Positions 50,240 through 59,365 of a stretch of DNA of 64,000 bases are shown here, piece after piece. A model generated the notes under the pieces. The model was not told the origin of the DNA and did not search any database. It saw only the letters and a list, made by a program, of their open reading frames with translations. The stretch covers positions 1 to 64,000 of the forward strand of contig CALUYY010000003.1 of the NCBI GenBank assembly GCA_944325155.1. Direction: 5' to 3'. Positions within the stretch are counted from its first letter, which is position 1, and each line of letters opens with the position of its first letter. Made by a program: the position numbers and the translations under genes. This DNA is from Candidatus Gastranaerophilales bacterium. Lineage in GTDB: Bacteria; Cyanobacteriota; Vampirovibrionia; Gastranaerophilales; Gastranaerophilaceae.

Positions 50240-50995
50240 TTAGTCTTTATTTGATAATTTGCTTCCGACATAGGTTAAAATTGAAGCACCGGCTGCAACT
50301 ATACCTGCCACGATTGCACCTTTACTTTTGCCCGTGAATGCATTTTTTAAACCTGTTAAAACGCCTGATAAGCCGCCGCTTTTAGCGCCTGCAATTATAC
50401 CGACGCCCGCTGTTGCAACTGCTGCCGATAATGCCGAAGTTGTTGCAACGCCTGCACCCGCTTTAACCTGCGACCACCCGGAAACCGGAGTATCCGTTGC
50501 TTCGGCTATAAAGTCATCTGCCGAATTATTATTTTGTAATAAACCTATAATGGGAACGGCGCTTTCCATGCCTGCTTCAAAAGATGAATTTGCATTTAAA
50601 CTGATATCATTTACAATCGTTGTTCCCGTTGCATTTAAATATGCATCTTGAAGCAATGTTTTAATTTCGTTTTCCGTATACCCCTGATAATAAGAATTTG
50701 AAGCCATATCTTCATATAAATCTTTATATGCCGCCATAGCATCATCCGTTCTGCCCTTTTGAAGCATATATTCTATAGCCTGGCATTGTTGTGCAAAGCT
50801 TGAAGATGAAACCGACGCTTTATTTGCGTAAGAATTTGAAGTTGCACTTACTTCATAACCGTTTGCAATGCTGTCTTTTGCATTGTCAACATAAGAATCG
50901 GAATACATTGAATATGCACCCGTCCCGTAAACACCGCCATACCCGGCAAGACCGTTAAGTCCGTTGTACTGGCTGTTAATTGCTGCTAAACTCAT
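50240..50995 (-). CDS. Unknown protein with hydrophobic Gly/Ala C-terminus
   Basis: No family recognised. The 251-residue protein has no signal peptide. It starts with a Gly/Tyr/Ser/Asn-rich region (about 1-65) and continues with a helical domain (about 66-130, with IEYMLQKGRTDDAMAAYKDLYEDM). Two hydrophobic Gly/Ala segments near 180-205 and 225-247 are separated by a basic stretch. Such a hairpin occurs in membrane-inserting toxins, translocators and holins, but here it is only a resemblance. It is single and divergent from pilT, with a terminator behind it. Confidence 0.65.
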   Translation of the reverse strand: MSLAAINSQYNGLNGLAGYGGVYGTGAYSMYSDSYVDNAKDSIANGYEVSATSNSYANKASVSSSSFAQQCQAIEYMLQKGRTDDAMAAYKDLYEDMASNSYYQGYTENEIKTLLQDAYLNATGTTIVNDISLNANSSFEAGMESAVPIIGLLQNNNSADDFIAEATDTPVSGWSQVKAGAGVATTSALSAAVATAGVGIIAGAKSGGLSGVLTGLKNAFTGKSKGAIVAGIVAAGASILTYVGSKLSNKD

Positions 50996-51130
50996 ACAAA
51001 ACTTCCTTCCGATAATTACTAATTACTAACCTTACAATTTAATAAAAACTTTTTATCGTGAATTATTGCCTGATGTATTTTTTATTCTTAACATTTGTTA
51101 ATAAAATATCAAAAAGTTTGTAACAAAAAA

Positions 51131-51159
51131 TGCACAAACATCAAACAATGCGCTATGAT
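51131..51159 (+). promoter_or_regulatory. pilT promoter
   Basis: TGCACA (51131-51136), 17 bases and TATGAT (51154-51159). The -10 is strong and the -35 is weak. The leader would be about 34 bases, with AGAGGATA before ATG 51200. Confidence 0.55.
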
Positions 51160-51199
51160 GTAGTTTAGAAAAAAGTTTACAGAGGATAAAAATTTAATA

Positions 51200-52297
51200 A
51201 TGTTCAGCATAAACGAGTTTTTAAGCAAAATTTCAAAAGTAAAAGCATCTGATGTTCACCTTATGCTTGGCAAACAGCCTTCTTTAAGAGTATCGGGGGA
51301 AGTGGTCAGAATTGATCTGCCCGCACTCAGTGAAGATGATTTTGATAACATTCTTCAAACGGTCCTTCATAAAGATATGCAGGAAAAAATCAAAGACACG
51401 ACAGACCTTGATTTTACATACGAACTTAAAGGCGTTTCGAGGTACAGGGTAAATTACTGTAAAGATTTAGGTATGCCGAAACTCACAATGAGGCTTATTC
51501 CTTATGAAATTCCCACCTTTGAAGATTTAATGCTTCCGCCTTCAATTCAAAGTTTTACCGAATTCAATAACGGCATTCTTTTAATAACGGGCGCAACGGG
51601 TTCAGGGAAATCGACAACAATTGCTTCGATGCTTGAAAACATTAATAAATCGCAAAGAAAACATATTATCACGATTGAAGACCCTATTGAATTTTTATAC
51701 TCGGATAAAAACTGCCTTATAACACAAAGGGGCTTAGGGCTTGATGTTGAAAGCTTCCCCACGGGGATTAAATACGCCTTAAGACAGGATCCCGATATTA
51801 TAGTTATAGGCGAAATCAGGGACAGAGAAACGGTTGAAGCGGCAATTGCCGCAGCGGAAACGGGACACTTTGTATTGTCCACAATCCACACAAATTCCGC
51901 CACCCAGACAATAAACAGAATCATAGGTCTTTTTGAAACGGATCAAAAAGAATTTATAAGAAAAAGGCTCTCCGTTACCCTCAAAGGAACGATAGCGCAG
52001 AAGCTTCTTCCCAAAACCGAAGGCGGGCTTGTTCCGGCGCTTGAAATTATGACAAGCACACCCGCCATCGCAGACTACATTGCAAAAGATAAAATGAGCG
52101 ATATGGAACAGTTAATTGCAAAATCAAACAGCCCCGCGATGTGTACAATGAACTCATCAATTTATAACCTGTATAAACTGAATTTAATCACCAAAGAAAC
52201 CGCAATAGAATCCAGCGATAACCCGACGGAACTCTATCAAATGATGAGAGGTATCTACCACGGCTTATCCGATCCCAATTCAACGGATTTAATTTAA
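51200..52297 (+). CDS. pilT: Pilus retraction ATPase PilT
   Basis: Hexameric ATPase that pulls type IV pili back, giving twitching motion and DNA uptake. The 365-residue protein has an N-terminal PAS-like domain (about 1-100, KASDVHLMLGKQPSLR). The motor has Walker A GATGSGKST (about 131), Walker B DIIVIGEIRDRETVE near 195, and the AIRNLIRE-like region replaced by RKRLSVTLKGTIAQKLL near 255. It lies far from pilBCQ, as in many bacteria, and is followed by an unknown gene after 17 bases. Confidence 0.95.
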   Translation: MFSINEFLSKISKVKASDVHLMLGKQPSLRVSGEVVRIDLPALSEDDFDNILQTVLHKDMQEKIKDTTDLDFTYELKGVSRYRVNYCKDLGMPKLTMRLIPYEIPTFEDLMLPPSIQSFTEFNNGILLITGATGSGKSTTIASMLENINKSQRKHIITIEDPIEFLYSDKNCLITQRGLGLDVESFPTGIKYALRQDPDIIVIGEIRDRETVEAAIAAAETGHFVLSTIHTNSATQTINRIIGLFETDQKEFIRKRLSVTLKGTIAQKLLPKTEGGLVPALEIMTSTPAIADYIAKDKMSDMEQLIAKSNSPAMCTMNSSIYNLYKLNLITKETAIESSDNPTELYQMMRGIYHGLSDPNSTDLI

Positions 52298-52314
52298 GAT
52301 AAGGAGAATCTGAT

Positions 52315-53709
52315 ATGACGCCATTCCCGGAAGCAGAAGATATGACCGTAAAAAGGTTATATGTTGCCCTTAAAAGAAGCGATATGCAGCTTTTACAAAT
52401 GGGCGCACACAAACTGCATGAAAAATTTTACACCGGATACAAATTTGAGCTTCTTGATGATTTAAGACAAATTTTATCCTATGTCGAAGAGCAGCAAATC
52501 CCCTCCGACATTAAAGAACTTTTAACAACAACAATAAATAATATTTTATCCGGAAAAGAACCTGAAATTCCTGATGTTATCGAAGAAAAAGAAATTGAAC
52601 AAAAAGAACTTCCCCTAAATTTTGAAGAAAAAAATAATGCGATACAATCTCAAATTGAACCTTCCGTTGAAGAAAAAAAGGAAGAAACACCCGTTAAAGA
52701 AACTCTTCAAACGGAAAATACGGATATAAAAGAAGATAATTCTTTTATTCAGGATGAAGCAAATGAAAAAAAAGAAACGGATGTAAACCCCGTCATCTTT
52801 ACGCCCAAAGAATATATAACCGAAACCGTTTGCAATAACGAACCCGTTTTCAACGAAGAAAAAACGGAAGAACCCTGTCTGAAAGAAGAACCAAAATTAA
52901 TAACAAAAAAAGAATCTTCTCTTAAAGATGTTATGGTTTTTTATGACGATAAAGCACCTCTGGGGGATTTTGAAAAAAATAAATTATACAGAAATTCAAT
53001 AGAATCAAATAAAATCGAACCGGATTTATCCGCTCTTATTTCAGACATTAAAAATTCATACGATGTTCAAACGGATGAAATTGCGGAAATTTTAAAAATG
53101 CTGAATACAATTAAGGGTAAAGTCAATTTTATAACGACATCAAAAAGCGAAAATATAATAAAAGCTTTTGTTGAAAATAATATTAATTTTGAAATTCCCT
53201 TAATTCAAAAAGAAGAAGAATATAAAAAATCAATGACCCTTATTCCTTTATTCGGGCTTACAAATCTTTTTTGGTGCCCCAAATGCGGTAAAAAAGAATA
53301 TATAACAAACTTTGACAACAAAGTTTTAAATATCCAGTGCAGACAATGTTTATCCGTTATGCACCCCGATATTTACGAAACAAATAATCTTAATTCAAAT
53401 TCAAGCCCTTATTTTTGGATAAAAGCAATAAGCCTTATGAAACAATCATCTGTCTGGGTTTTAATTAATCCGCCCCTTGATTCAACAAAGGCGCTTATTG
53501 TCGGACTTATAAAAACGGGCTTTGAAGTTGCAAGACCCGAAAAAGTTTATATTTTATCGAAAGAAACAACCAAAAAAGAATATTTCAAACAATCTTTCAG
53601 AGAAATTAATCCGGATTGTCAAATAATATCGGATTTTACATCTTCGATGGAATTGTGCGAAGAATTTATAAATAACGAAATGACGGCACCGCTTCAATTA
53701 AGTGTATAA
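52315..53709 (+). CDS. Unknown protein with zinc ribbon and sirtuin-like C-terminal layout
   Basis: 464 residues, no family assigned. An N-terminal helical domain (about 1-85) is followed by an acidic, disordered-looking linker (about 85-215). The C-terminal half begins near 235 and holds CPKC and CRQC pairs (about 321-344). MHPDIYETN follows, then a helix and SSVWVLINPPLD (about 378). The order zinc ribbon, HPD/E-type loop, helix and hydrophobic strand recalls Sir2 deacetylases. The N-terminal GAGxS motif of Sir2 is absent, so it would be inactive or a false likeness. AAGGAGAATCTG precedes the ATG; it overlaps recO by eight bases. Confidence 0.6.
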   Translation: MTPFPEAEDMTVKRLYVALKRSDMQLLQMGAHKLHEKFYTGYKFELLDDLRQILSYVEEQQIPSDIKELLTTTINNILSGKEPEIPDVIEEKEIEQKELPLNFEEKNNAIQSQIEPSVEEKKEETPVKETLQTENTDIKEDNSFIQDEANEKKETDVNPVIFTPKEYITETVCNNEPVFNEEKTEEPCLKEEPKLITKKESSLKDVMVFYDDKAPLGDFEKNKLYRNSIESNKIEPDLSALISDIKNSYDVQTDEIAEILKMLNTIKGKVNFITTSKSENIIKAFVENNINFEIPLIQKEEEYKKSMTLIPLFGLTNLFWCPKCGKKEYITNFDNKVLNIQCRQCLSVMHPDIYETNNLNSNSSPYFWIKAISLMKQSSVWVLINPPLDSTKALIVGLIKTGFEVARPEKVYILSKETTKKEYFKQSFREINPDCQIISDFTSSMELCEEFINNEMTAPLQLSV

Positions 53710-54487
53710 AAGCATGGAAACATTCACGACAGACGCAATAAACATAAAAACATACCCTATAAGCGAAAATGACAGCATTGTTGTTATGTTTTCAAAAGAA
53801 ATGGGTTTAATAAGAGGAATAGCAAAAGGGGCAAAAAGCCCCAAAAGTAAGCTTGGCGCAAGAATGCAGTCTTTGGTTGCAAACAAGCTTATGCTGAATA
53901 AAAAAAAGAATCTTGATATTATAAAAGAAGCAAGCGCAATAAACCCTTTTAATAAATTAAGATACGACCTTGATAAACTCACGATGGCATTTTATACGCT
54001 TGAGGTTATAAACACGTTCTGCAAAGACGAAGATAAAGACGAAGAAGAAAATTCTCTTATATATGACCTTTTGTATAAGACGCTTGAAAATATTCAAAAT
54101 GCGGAAAGCAAACCGAAAATAATCTTGGCCGTCATTAAATTCCAGCTTATATTTATGCAGCTTATGGGGCTTGGCTTAGAGCTTGAAAGATGTCTTAAAT
54201 GTTCCAAAATCGTCAAGGATGATGCCCTGTTTTCAATTCAGACGGGCGGAATTATCTGCCCCGATTGCGAAATTGAAAATGTTCAATACGTAAAACTGCA
54301 CAAAAAAATAAGAGAGTTTTTAATTGCGCTGTTAAAAACACCCGTCGACAAAAAAACAATGTATGATGATTTAGTTAATGATAAAATTACAAACGGTTGC
54401 TTTAATCTTTTAAAGAAGTATATTGAAATAACGGGCAATAAAAAAAGTAAAAGCTTAAAAGTAATGGAAGCGGCAAAAGTAAGCTAG
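53702..54487 (+). CDS. recO: DNA repair protein RecO
   Basis: Helps RecA load on SSB-coated gaps. The 261-residue protein has an N-terminal OB fold (about 5-85; MFSKEMGLIRGIAKGAK and LGARMQSL) and a helical C-terminal domain. Zinc cysteines lie in CLKCSKI and CPDCEI (about 164-198). GTG 53702 overlaps the previous gene and ATG 53714 would remove four residues. Neither ribosome site is strong, so the start is uncertain by four residues. Confidence 0.92.
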   Translation: MYKSMETFTTDAINIKTYPISENDSIVVMFSKEMGLIRGIAKGAKSPKSKLGARMQSLVANKLMLNKKKNLDIIKEASAINPFNKLRYDLDKLTMAFYTLEVINTFCKDEDKDEEENSLIYDLLYKTLENIQNAESKPKIILAVIKFQLIFMQLMGLGLELERCLKCSKIVKDDALFSIQTGGIICPDCEIENVQYVKLHKKIREFLIALLKTPVDKKTMYDDLVNDKITNGCFNLLKKYIEITGNKKSKSLKVMEAAKVS

Positions 54488-54501
54488 AGGAGAGAAAATT
54501 A

Positions 54502-56526
54502 ATGAAAAAAACAAATAATATTAAGGTCCTTTTTCTTATTTTATTATGCTGTTTTATAACACCTTCATACGCCAAAATGTCAAAAGAAGCAAATCTTCTT
54601 TATAATGAAGCAATCCGTTTTGAAGAAGGCATGAGATTTTCAGATGCCATTGATTTAATTTTAAAAGCCCTGAATAATTCAAAAGACGATATAACGCTTA
54701 CGACAAAACTTGCAGGTCTGTATGCAAGAAACGGCGAAGCGGATAAAGCAATAGAAGCTTATAATAAAGCAATTGAATTAAACCCCGAAGATGCTTTTTT
54801 ATATATAAGTTTAGGTAACATCTATCAGCAGGAAGGCGATTATGAGAATGCTTTTATAACATACACAAAAGCTCAATCTCTTATGCCCGATTACAGATAT
54901 AATTATTTAAATCTTGCAAATGCAAAATTCTATGATGAAAAATATAATGATGCAATTCCTTATTATCAAAAATTTATCTCCGCATATCCTTATAATACCG
55001 AAGCGGGAAATCTTCTTGCAAACAGCTATTTAAGCTTAAAAGATTATAAAAATGCAATTGAGGAATATGAAAAAGTAAAAGCCAAAAACCCGAATAATTT
55101 TAAAGAATATTCGGAACTGGGCATTGCATACTTAAGAGATAAACAATACGAAAAAGCAAAAGAGAACTTTCAAAAAGCAATTGAATTAAACGAAAAAGAT
55201 TATATATCAATCGGAAATCTTGCGGTTGTCCAGTCTTACTTAAAAGAAAACTCTGAAGCTTACGCAAATTTCAATAAAGCTTTCTATATTAACCCCGATT
55301 TAAACGAATTAAAATTTGATTATGCAAAGTTGTTGGAAAATATGGGGAAATATGATGAAGCGGCAGTTGCTTATCAGGAATATATCGAAGCAAAACCATC
55401 GGATAAAGGCGCTTATATGAACCTGGGTATTTTATATCAAAAACAAAATAACCCGAATTATGCAATAAGCGTTCTTCAAAAAGGGGTTAAAATTTCCGAT
55501 GATTTTGACATTAAAAACGAACTTGCAAAAAGCTATTTCCAAAACGGCGAATTTGATAAAGCGCTTGAAATATACGAAACGGAACTGAATGAAAATTCCA
55601 AAAATTTAAGAGCCGCATATAATAAAGGACTCTGTTTGGAAGCCATGAAACAATATAAAGATGCGGATAATATGTTCAGAAAATTATCCTATTTTGAAGA
55701 CGGCGATTTAAGAGAATTCGGAATTAAAAAAGAAGAAATATTAAACAGCGTTTATTCCAATTCAATAAGCTGGGCAAATGATTTGGTCAAACAAAAAGAA
55801 TATAAAAAAGCAAAAGAAATCTACACAAACGCAATTGCCCAAAACCCCGAAAATTCAAAAGGCTACATAGGCCTTGCAAAAACATATGAGGGGCTTGGCG
55901 TTAAAAATAAAGTTGTTGAATCTTATGAAAAAGCAATTGAAGTTTCACCGGATGACAATAAAATTTATATGGAATACGGCAAATCTTTAAGCAAAATGAA
56001 CGAAGAGCAAACGGCACAGGGTGCATTTAAAAAAGCATACGATATGAACAATAAAGATATTGAAGCGCTTGAACTTCTGGCAGACAGCTATACAAAAACG
56101 GGAAATTTTGAAGGTGCGCTTGAATTATATCAAAAAAGCCTTGAAGATGACCCCGATAACGATAATTTATACGTTAAAATAGGAAGCATGTATAAATATC
56201 TTAAAGATGATAACAACGCAATTGCAAACTACAATAAAGCATTATCAATCAACCCCGATAATGCAAACGCATATTTTAACTTAGGTTTGTGCGCTTTTGA
56301 TAACAACGATTTTGACGGCGCAATCAAACAGTTTGAGAAAGCAATCGAAATTAACCAAAAATATTCTTTTGCCCTCTGGGGTCTTGCAAAATGTTTTGAG
56401 AAAAAAGAAAATAACGACACCGCAATTTATTATTACGAAAAATTTCTTGAAACCTCAAACAATGAAGAATTAAATAAACAGGCAAAATTAAAAATCGATT
56501 CATTGTATAAGGGTTTAGTCGAATAA
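54502..56526 (+). CDS. Secreted TPR-repeat protein
   Basis: 674 residues with an N-terminal signal peptide (about 1-24, ending PSYA). The rest is a chain of about 17 tetratricopeptide repeats, typically NLGLCAFDNNDFDGAIKQFEKAIEIN and AYISLGNIYQQEGDYENAF-like units, so it forms a long superhelix. After the signal peptide it should be periplasmic or surface-exposed, acting as a scaffold for envelope complexes. AGAGGAGAG precedes the ATG. The next gene starts one base after its stop. Confidence 0.85.
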   Translation: MKKTNNIKVLFLILLCCFITPSYAKMSKEANLLYNEAIRFEEGMRFSDAIDLILKALNNSKDDITLTTKLAGLYARNGEADKAIEAYNKAIELNPEDAFLYISLGNIYQQEGDYENAFITYTKAQSLMPDYRYNYLNLANAKFYDEKYNDAIPYYQKFISAYPYNTEAGNLLANSYLSLKDYKNAIEEYEKVKAKNPNNFKEYSELGIAYLRDKQYEKAKENFQKAIELNEKDYISIGNLAVVQSYLKENSEAYANFNKAFYINPDLNELKFDYAKLLENMGKYDEAAVAYQEYIEAKPSDKGAYMNLGILYQKQNNPNYAISVLQKGVKISDDFDIKNELAKSYFQNGEFDKALEIYETELNENSKNLRAAYNKGLCLEAMKQYKDADNMFRKLSYFEDGDLREFGIKKEEILNSVYSNSISWANDLVKQKEYKKAKEIYTNAIAQNPENSKGYIGLAKTYEGLGVKNKVVESYEKAIEVSPDDNKIYMEYGKSLSKMNEEQTAQGAFKKAYDMNNKDIEALELLADSYTKTGNFEGALELYQKSLEDDPDNDNLYVKIGSMYKYLKDDNNAIANYNKALSINPDNANAYFNLGLCAFDNNDFDGAIKQFEKAIEINQKYSFALWGLAKCFEKKENNDTAIYYYEKFLETSNNEELNKQAKLKIDSLYKGLVE

Positions 56527-56934
56527 ATGAAAAAAATAATTCTTGTTATTTTTATTTTTCTTTTTTCAATAACGCTTTCGGGCTGCAATAAAGATAAACC
56601 CGCCATAATTTTTTCAACAAAACCCTTTAATAATGAAACAATGTATAAACCGCAGAATATTTTCCATAAAGGAGAGAGAATTTATTATGCCGTCTATAAC
56701 CCCGATAATTTTAAAACAAGATTATTAAAACTTCAGGTATTTAAAAAAGAAAGCGAAAAATCCGAACACTGGGGATATGAATATTTATACAACAGAACGC
56801 TTGAATTAAAAAACAAAAAAACTTTTGCCGATTACATCGTTATAAATAATACGGGCATTTATGTTTTTCAGATTTTTGATTTTACCGACTTTCAGGAACC
56901 CGTTGTTATAGGAATAATTAAAGTTGTCGAATAA
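56527..56934 (+). CDS. Putative lipoprotein
   Basis: 135 residues with a signal peptide and a lipobox LSGC (about 16-19), so Cys19 should be lipidated. The mature part has strand-like segments (ERIYYAVYNPDNFKTRLLKLQVF) and no recognisable domain. It directly follows the TPR gene (TAA then ATG), which suggests the two act at the same membrane. Function unknown. Confidence 0.75.
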   Translation: MKKIILVIFIFLFSITLSGCNKDKPAIIFSTKPFNNETMYKPQNIFHKGERIYYAVYNPDNFKTRLLKLQVFKKESEKSEHWGYEYLYNRTLELKNKKTFADYIVINNTGIYVFQIFDFTDFQEPVVIGIIKVVE

Positions 56935-57370
56935 ATTTTTAAAAATTAAAAATTTTATTGAAGATATAATTTTATCCGTTAAAAATAAATTTCAATCTTC
57001 AAAATACGTGGTTAAAGGCAAATGCAGACAATGCGGAAAGTGCTGCTCAAATATACTGTTTTCAAATGAAAACGGCTATGTAAAAGACATTGAAACTTTT
57101 AAGGAAATGCAAAAAAAGCATTTTATCTATAACTTTTTCTATGAAAACGGAAAAATAACAAATGAAGAAAAAGAGCTGGAAGGCGTTATTTTGTTTAAAT
57201 GCAAACATTTAAACAGAAACAACAAATGTAATATCTATTTTATAAGACCGTTTTTCTGCAGAGATTACCCTTCAATTAACCCCGATTTTATAAAAATGGG
57301 CGGAACAACTCTTGATGATTGCGGATTCAAATTTGCACCCGATAAAGCATTTATAGAATATTTAAAATAA
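56924..57370 (+). CDS. YkgJ-family cysteine-cluster protein
   Basis: 148 residues with the zinc/iron-chelating cysteine pattern of the YkgJ family. CRQCGKCC (about 34-41), CKHL and CNIYFIRPFFCRDYP (about 94-117) and a final DDCGF are present. The family's biochemical role is not settled. TTG 56924 is the only reasonable start. It overlaps the lipoprotein gene by 11 bases. Its stop lies one base from the stop of the opposing lptD gene. Confidence 0.82.
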   Translation: MSNKFLKIKNFIEDIILSVKNKFQSSKYVVKGKCRQCGKCCSNILFSNENGYVKDIETFKEMQKKHFIYNFFYENGKITNEEKELEGVILFKCKHLNRNNKCNIYFIRPFFCRDYPSINPDFIKMGGTTLDDCGFKFAPDKAFIEYLK

Positions 57371-57371
57371 A

Positions 57372-59318
57372 TCAGAGATTCTCCGGAACCTTAACTCTGT
57401 ATAATTCTCTGTCGGATAATTTTCTCTGGTGCTTGCCCAGTTTGTCCGGATGCTCGATATTTAATTTTTCATACCTTAAATCAAGGTTATCGGACCCCAA
57501 TAAAAATAAAAAGTCAAAATGCATATTTTGTCTTATTGTGTCATATGAAAAAGCAACCTTAAAATCTTCAGGCCCCACAACCGCATAAATTCTGTTTTCC
57601 GTAACAAGGTCGCCTTTTCTGTTATCTTTAAGAGGGGTAAGAGTTCCTCTGTATCCGACGGATAAAAATCTGTTTAAAATTAAGCTTTCGTCAAACGAAA
57701 TTGTCTGGCGCCCGTATCTGTATTCATCAAAATAATAAGGAGTATGCCCGTGAACACCGCCCACCGTATACATAATTCTTGAATTCCAGCGTTTTAACCT
57801 TGATTCGATACTGGGCCCCACCCTTACCATACCGAACGTATCGCCGGTTTCCGAATATACCGTTGCCATACCTTGTGCAACGGCGCTTATTGTTAAATAC
57901 ATATCCTGTTCTTTTGAACCGAATGTTTTAAGAGCTTTGCTTAATTGAGCCATATAACGGTAACGCATGCCGTCTCGCATATTATCTTCCTGATGTTCTC
58001 TTCTGTAATCGGCTACATAACCCGCTGAAATTCTGTGCCTGAAAACGGTATTTCCCAAATCTTCCATAAGATAAGAATCATCATAGATTAATTCGGCAAT
58101 GTATCCGGCTCTGTTACCGCCGTTGAACCATTCGCCCTTATACGCATGGCGTCCTATACTTAAATCAAATTTGTCTGTCAGTTTATATTCACCGTTTAAA
58201 ATTAAATCAGTTGTGCTTGTTGACCAGCCGCCTTCCAATTTCATTCTGTCGGATTTTAAAATACCCATAATACCGACGCCAAGCTCATCTTCACCGTAAG
58301 TTATTGCGGGAGTTGCTCTGAATGTATAGGTTTTTGGAAGTTTAAACGTATACCCGAGACCCGCATACATACCAAAACCTTTCAGGGAGCCAAACTCGGG
58401 CGGAAAATTCATCTCGGTATAAGTTACTTCTTTATCCGAAAAAATTTCCATGGAAGGAACGTTTGCAATTTTTCTGTTGTGATAATAAACATCAACATCC
58501 TGCATTAAAATAGAATCATGGTCCCTTTCGGGTCTTATTATTATTTCTTTTGTTCTTAATTTATAGGGTTTTGATCTTTCTTTTTTTAAGCTGAAATCAA
58601 CAAGTCTGGTATCGGGAACCGCCCTTCCGTATTTTAAAAACCCTTGCGAATGCAGTTCCATCTCAACTCTTTGGTTTAATTCAATGTTGCCGTTAATCTC
58701 TTCAATTCTGTCGGAATACGCATATCCTTCTTTTGCGTTTATTCTTAATGTTCCAAGATTTGTAACGGGTTCATCCATAAGGGCGTTTTCTTCGTTTAAA
58801 TCTATCATCATATAATCGCCCTCGACTTTTGTGGAGTCTTTAACCATAACAACTTTATCATAGAGTCTTATTGTATTATTTTCTTTGTTATAAATTGCCT
58901 TATCGGCATTAACCTTAACGCCGTCAGGTGTTGTAATTACAACGTTTCCTCTTGCTTCAAGCTCGCTTCTGTCTTCAAAATATTCCATTTCGTCGCAATC
59001 AATGGTGAGTCCGTCATCTTTCTTTTGGGATTGGACAAATGCAGCATTTGCGGCTTTTTGTTCCTTTTGTCTTTTTTCCCTCATATAATCAAAGGGGTTT
59101 TTAATATGCATCTCCGGTCTTCCGGCTTCAACTCTGGTTAGGTGGTAATCAGACCCTAAGGGATTATCAAGGTTTACATAAACCGCATTTTTTTCTTCTT
59201 TTTTGGGTTCGGAATCTTCAGCACTCACGGTATCTGCCGCATATGCACTTTTAGTGCAGATACTTAAAAATACAAAGAATAATATATATAAAATTTTATT
59301 TATTTTTTTCTGAACCAT
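57372..59318 (-). CDS. lptD: LPS-assembly protein LptD, cyanobacteria-like
   Basis: Outer-membrane barrel that inserts lipopolysaccharide, with an N-terminal periplasmic OstA jellyroll. The 648-residue precursor has a signal peptide (to about 28). A charged linker leads to the OstA domain (about 100-235; DDGLTIDCDEMEYFEDRSELEARGN split across strands). The barrel from about 300 contains many aromatic strands, such as RHRISAGYVADYRR. The domain order and short barrel resemble the LptD homologues of Cyanobacteria. It follows the M23 peptidase gene and presumably handles the organism's outer glycolipid. Confidence 0.8.
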   Translation of the reverse strand: MVQKKINKILYILFFVFLSICTKSAYAADTVSAEDSEPKKEEKNAVYVNLDNPLGSDYHLTRVEAGRPEMHIKNPFDYMREKRQKEQKAANAAFVQSQKKDDGLTIDCDEMEYFEDRSELEARGNVVITTPDGVKVNADKAIYNKENNTIRLYDKVVMVKDSTKVEGDYMMIDLNEENALMDEPVTNLGTLRINAKEGYAYSDRIEEINGNIELNQRVEMELHSQGFLKYGRAVPDTRLVDFSLKKERSKPYKLRTKEIIIRPERDHDSILMQDVDVYYHNRKIANVPSMEIFSDKEVTYTEMNFPPEFGSLKGFGMYAGLGYTFKLPKTYTFRATPAITYGEDELGVGIMGILKSDRMKLEGGWSTSTTDLILNGEYKLTDKFDLSIGRHAYKGEWFNGGNRAGYIAELIYDDSYLMEDLGNTVFRHRISAGYVADYRREHQEDNMRDGMRYRYMAQLSKALKTFGSKEQDMYLTISAVAQGMATVYSETGDTFGMVRVGPSIESRLKRWNSRIMYTVGGVHGHTPYYFDEYRYGRQTISFDESLILNRFLSVGYRGTLTPLKDNRKGDLVTENRIYAVVGPEDFKVAFSYDTIRQNMHFDFLFLLGSDNLDLRYEKLNIEHPDKLGKHQRKLSDRELYRVKVPENL

Positions 59319-59365
59319 GATTTTATTTTTATATTTTACAATTCAAATAATTGAATGGCAAAATA

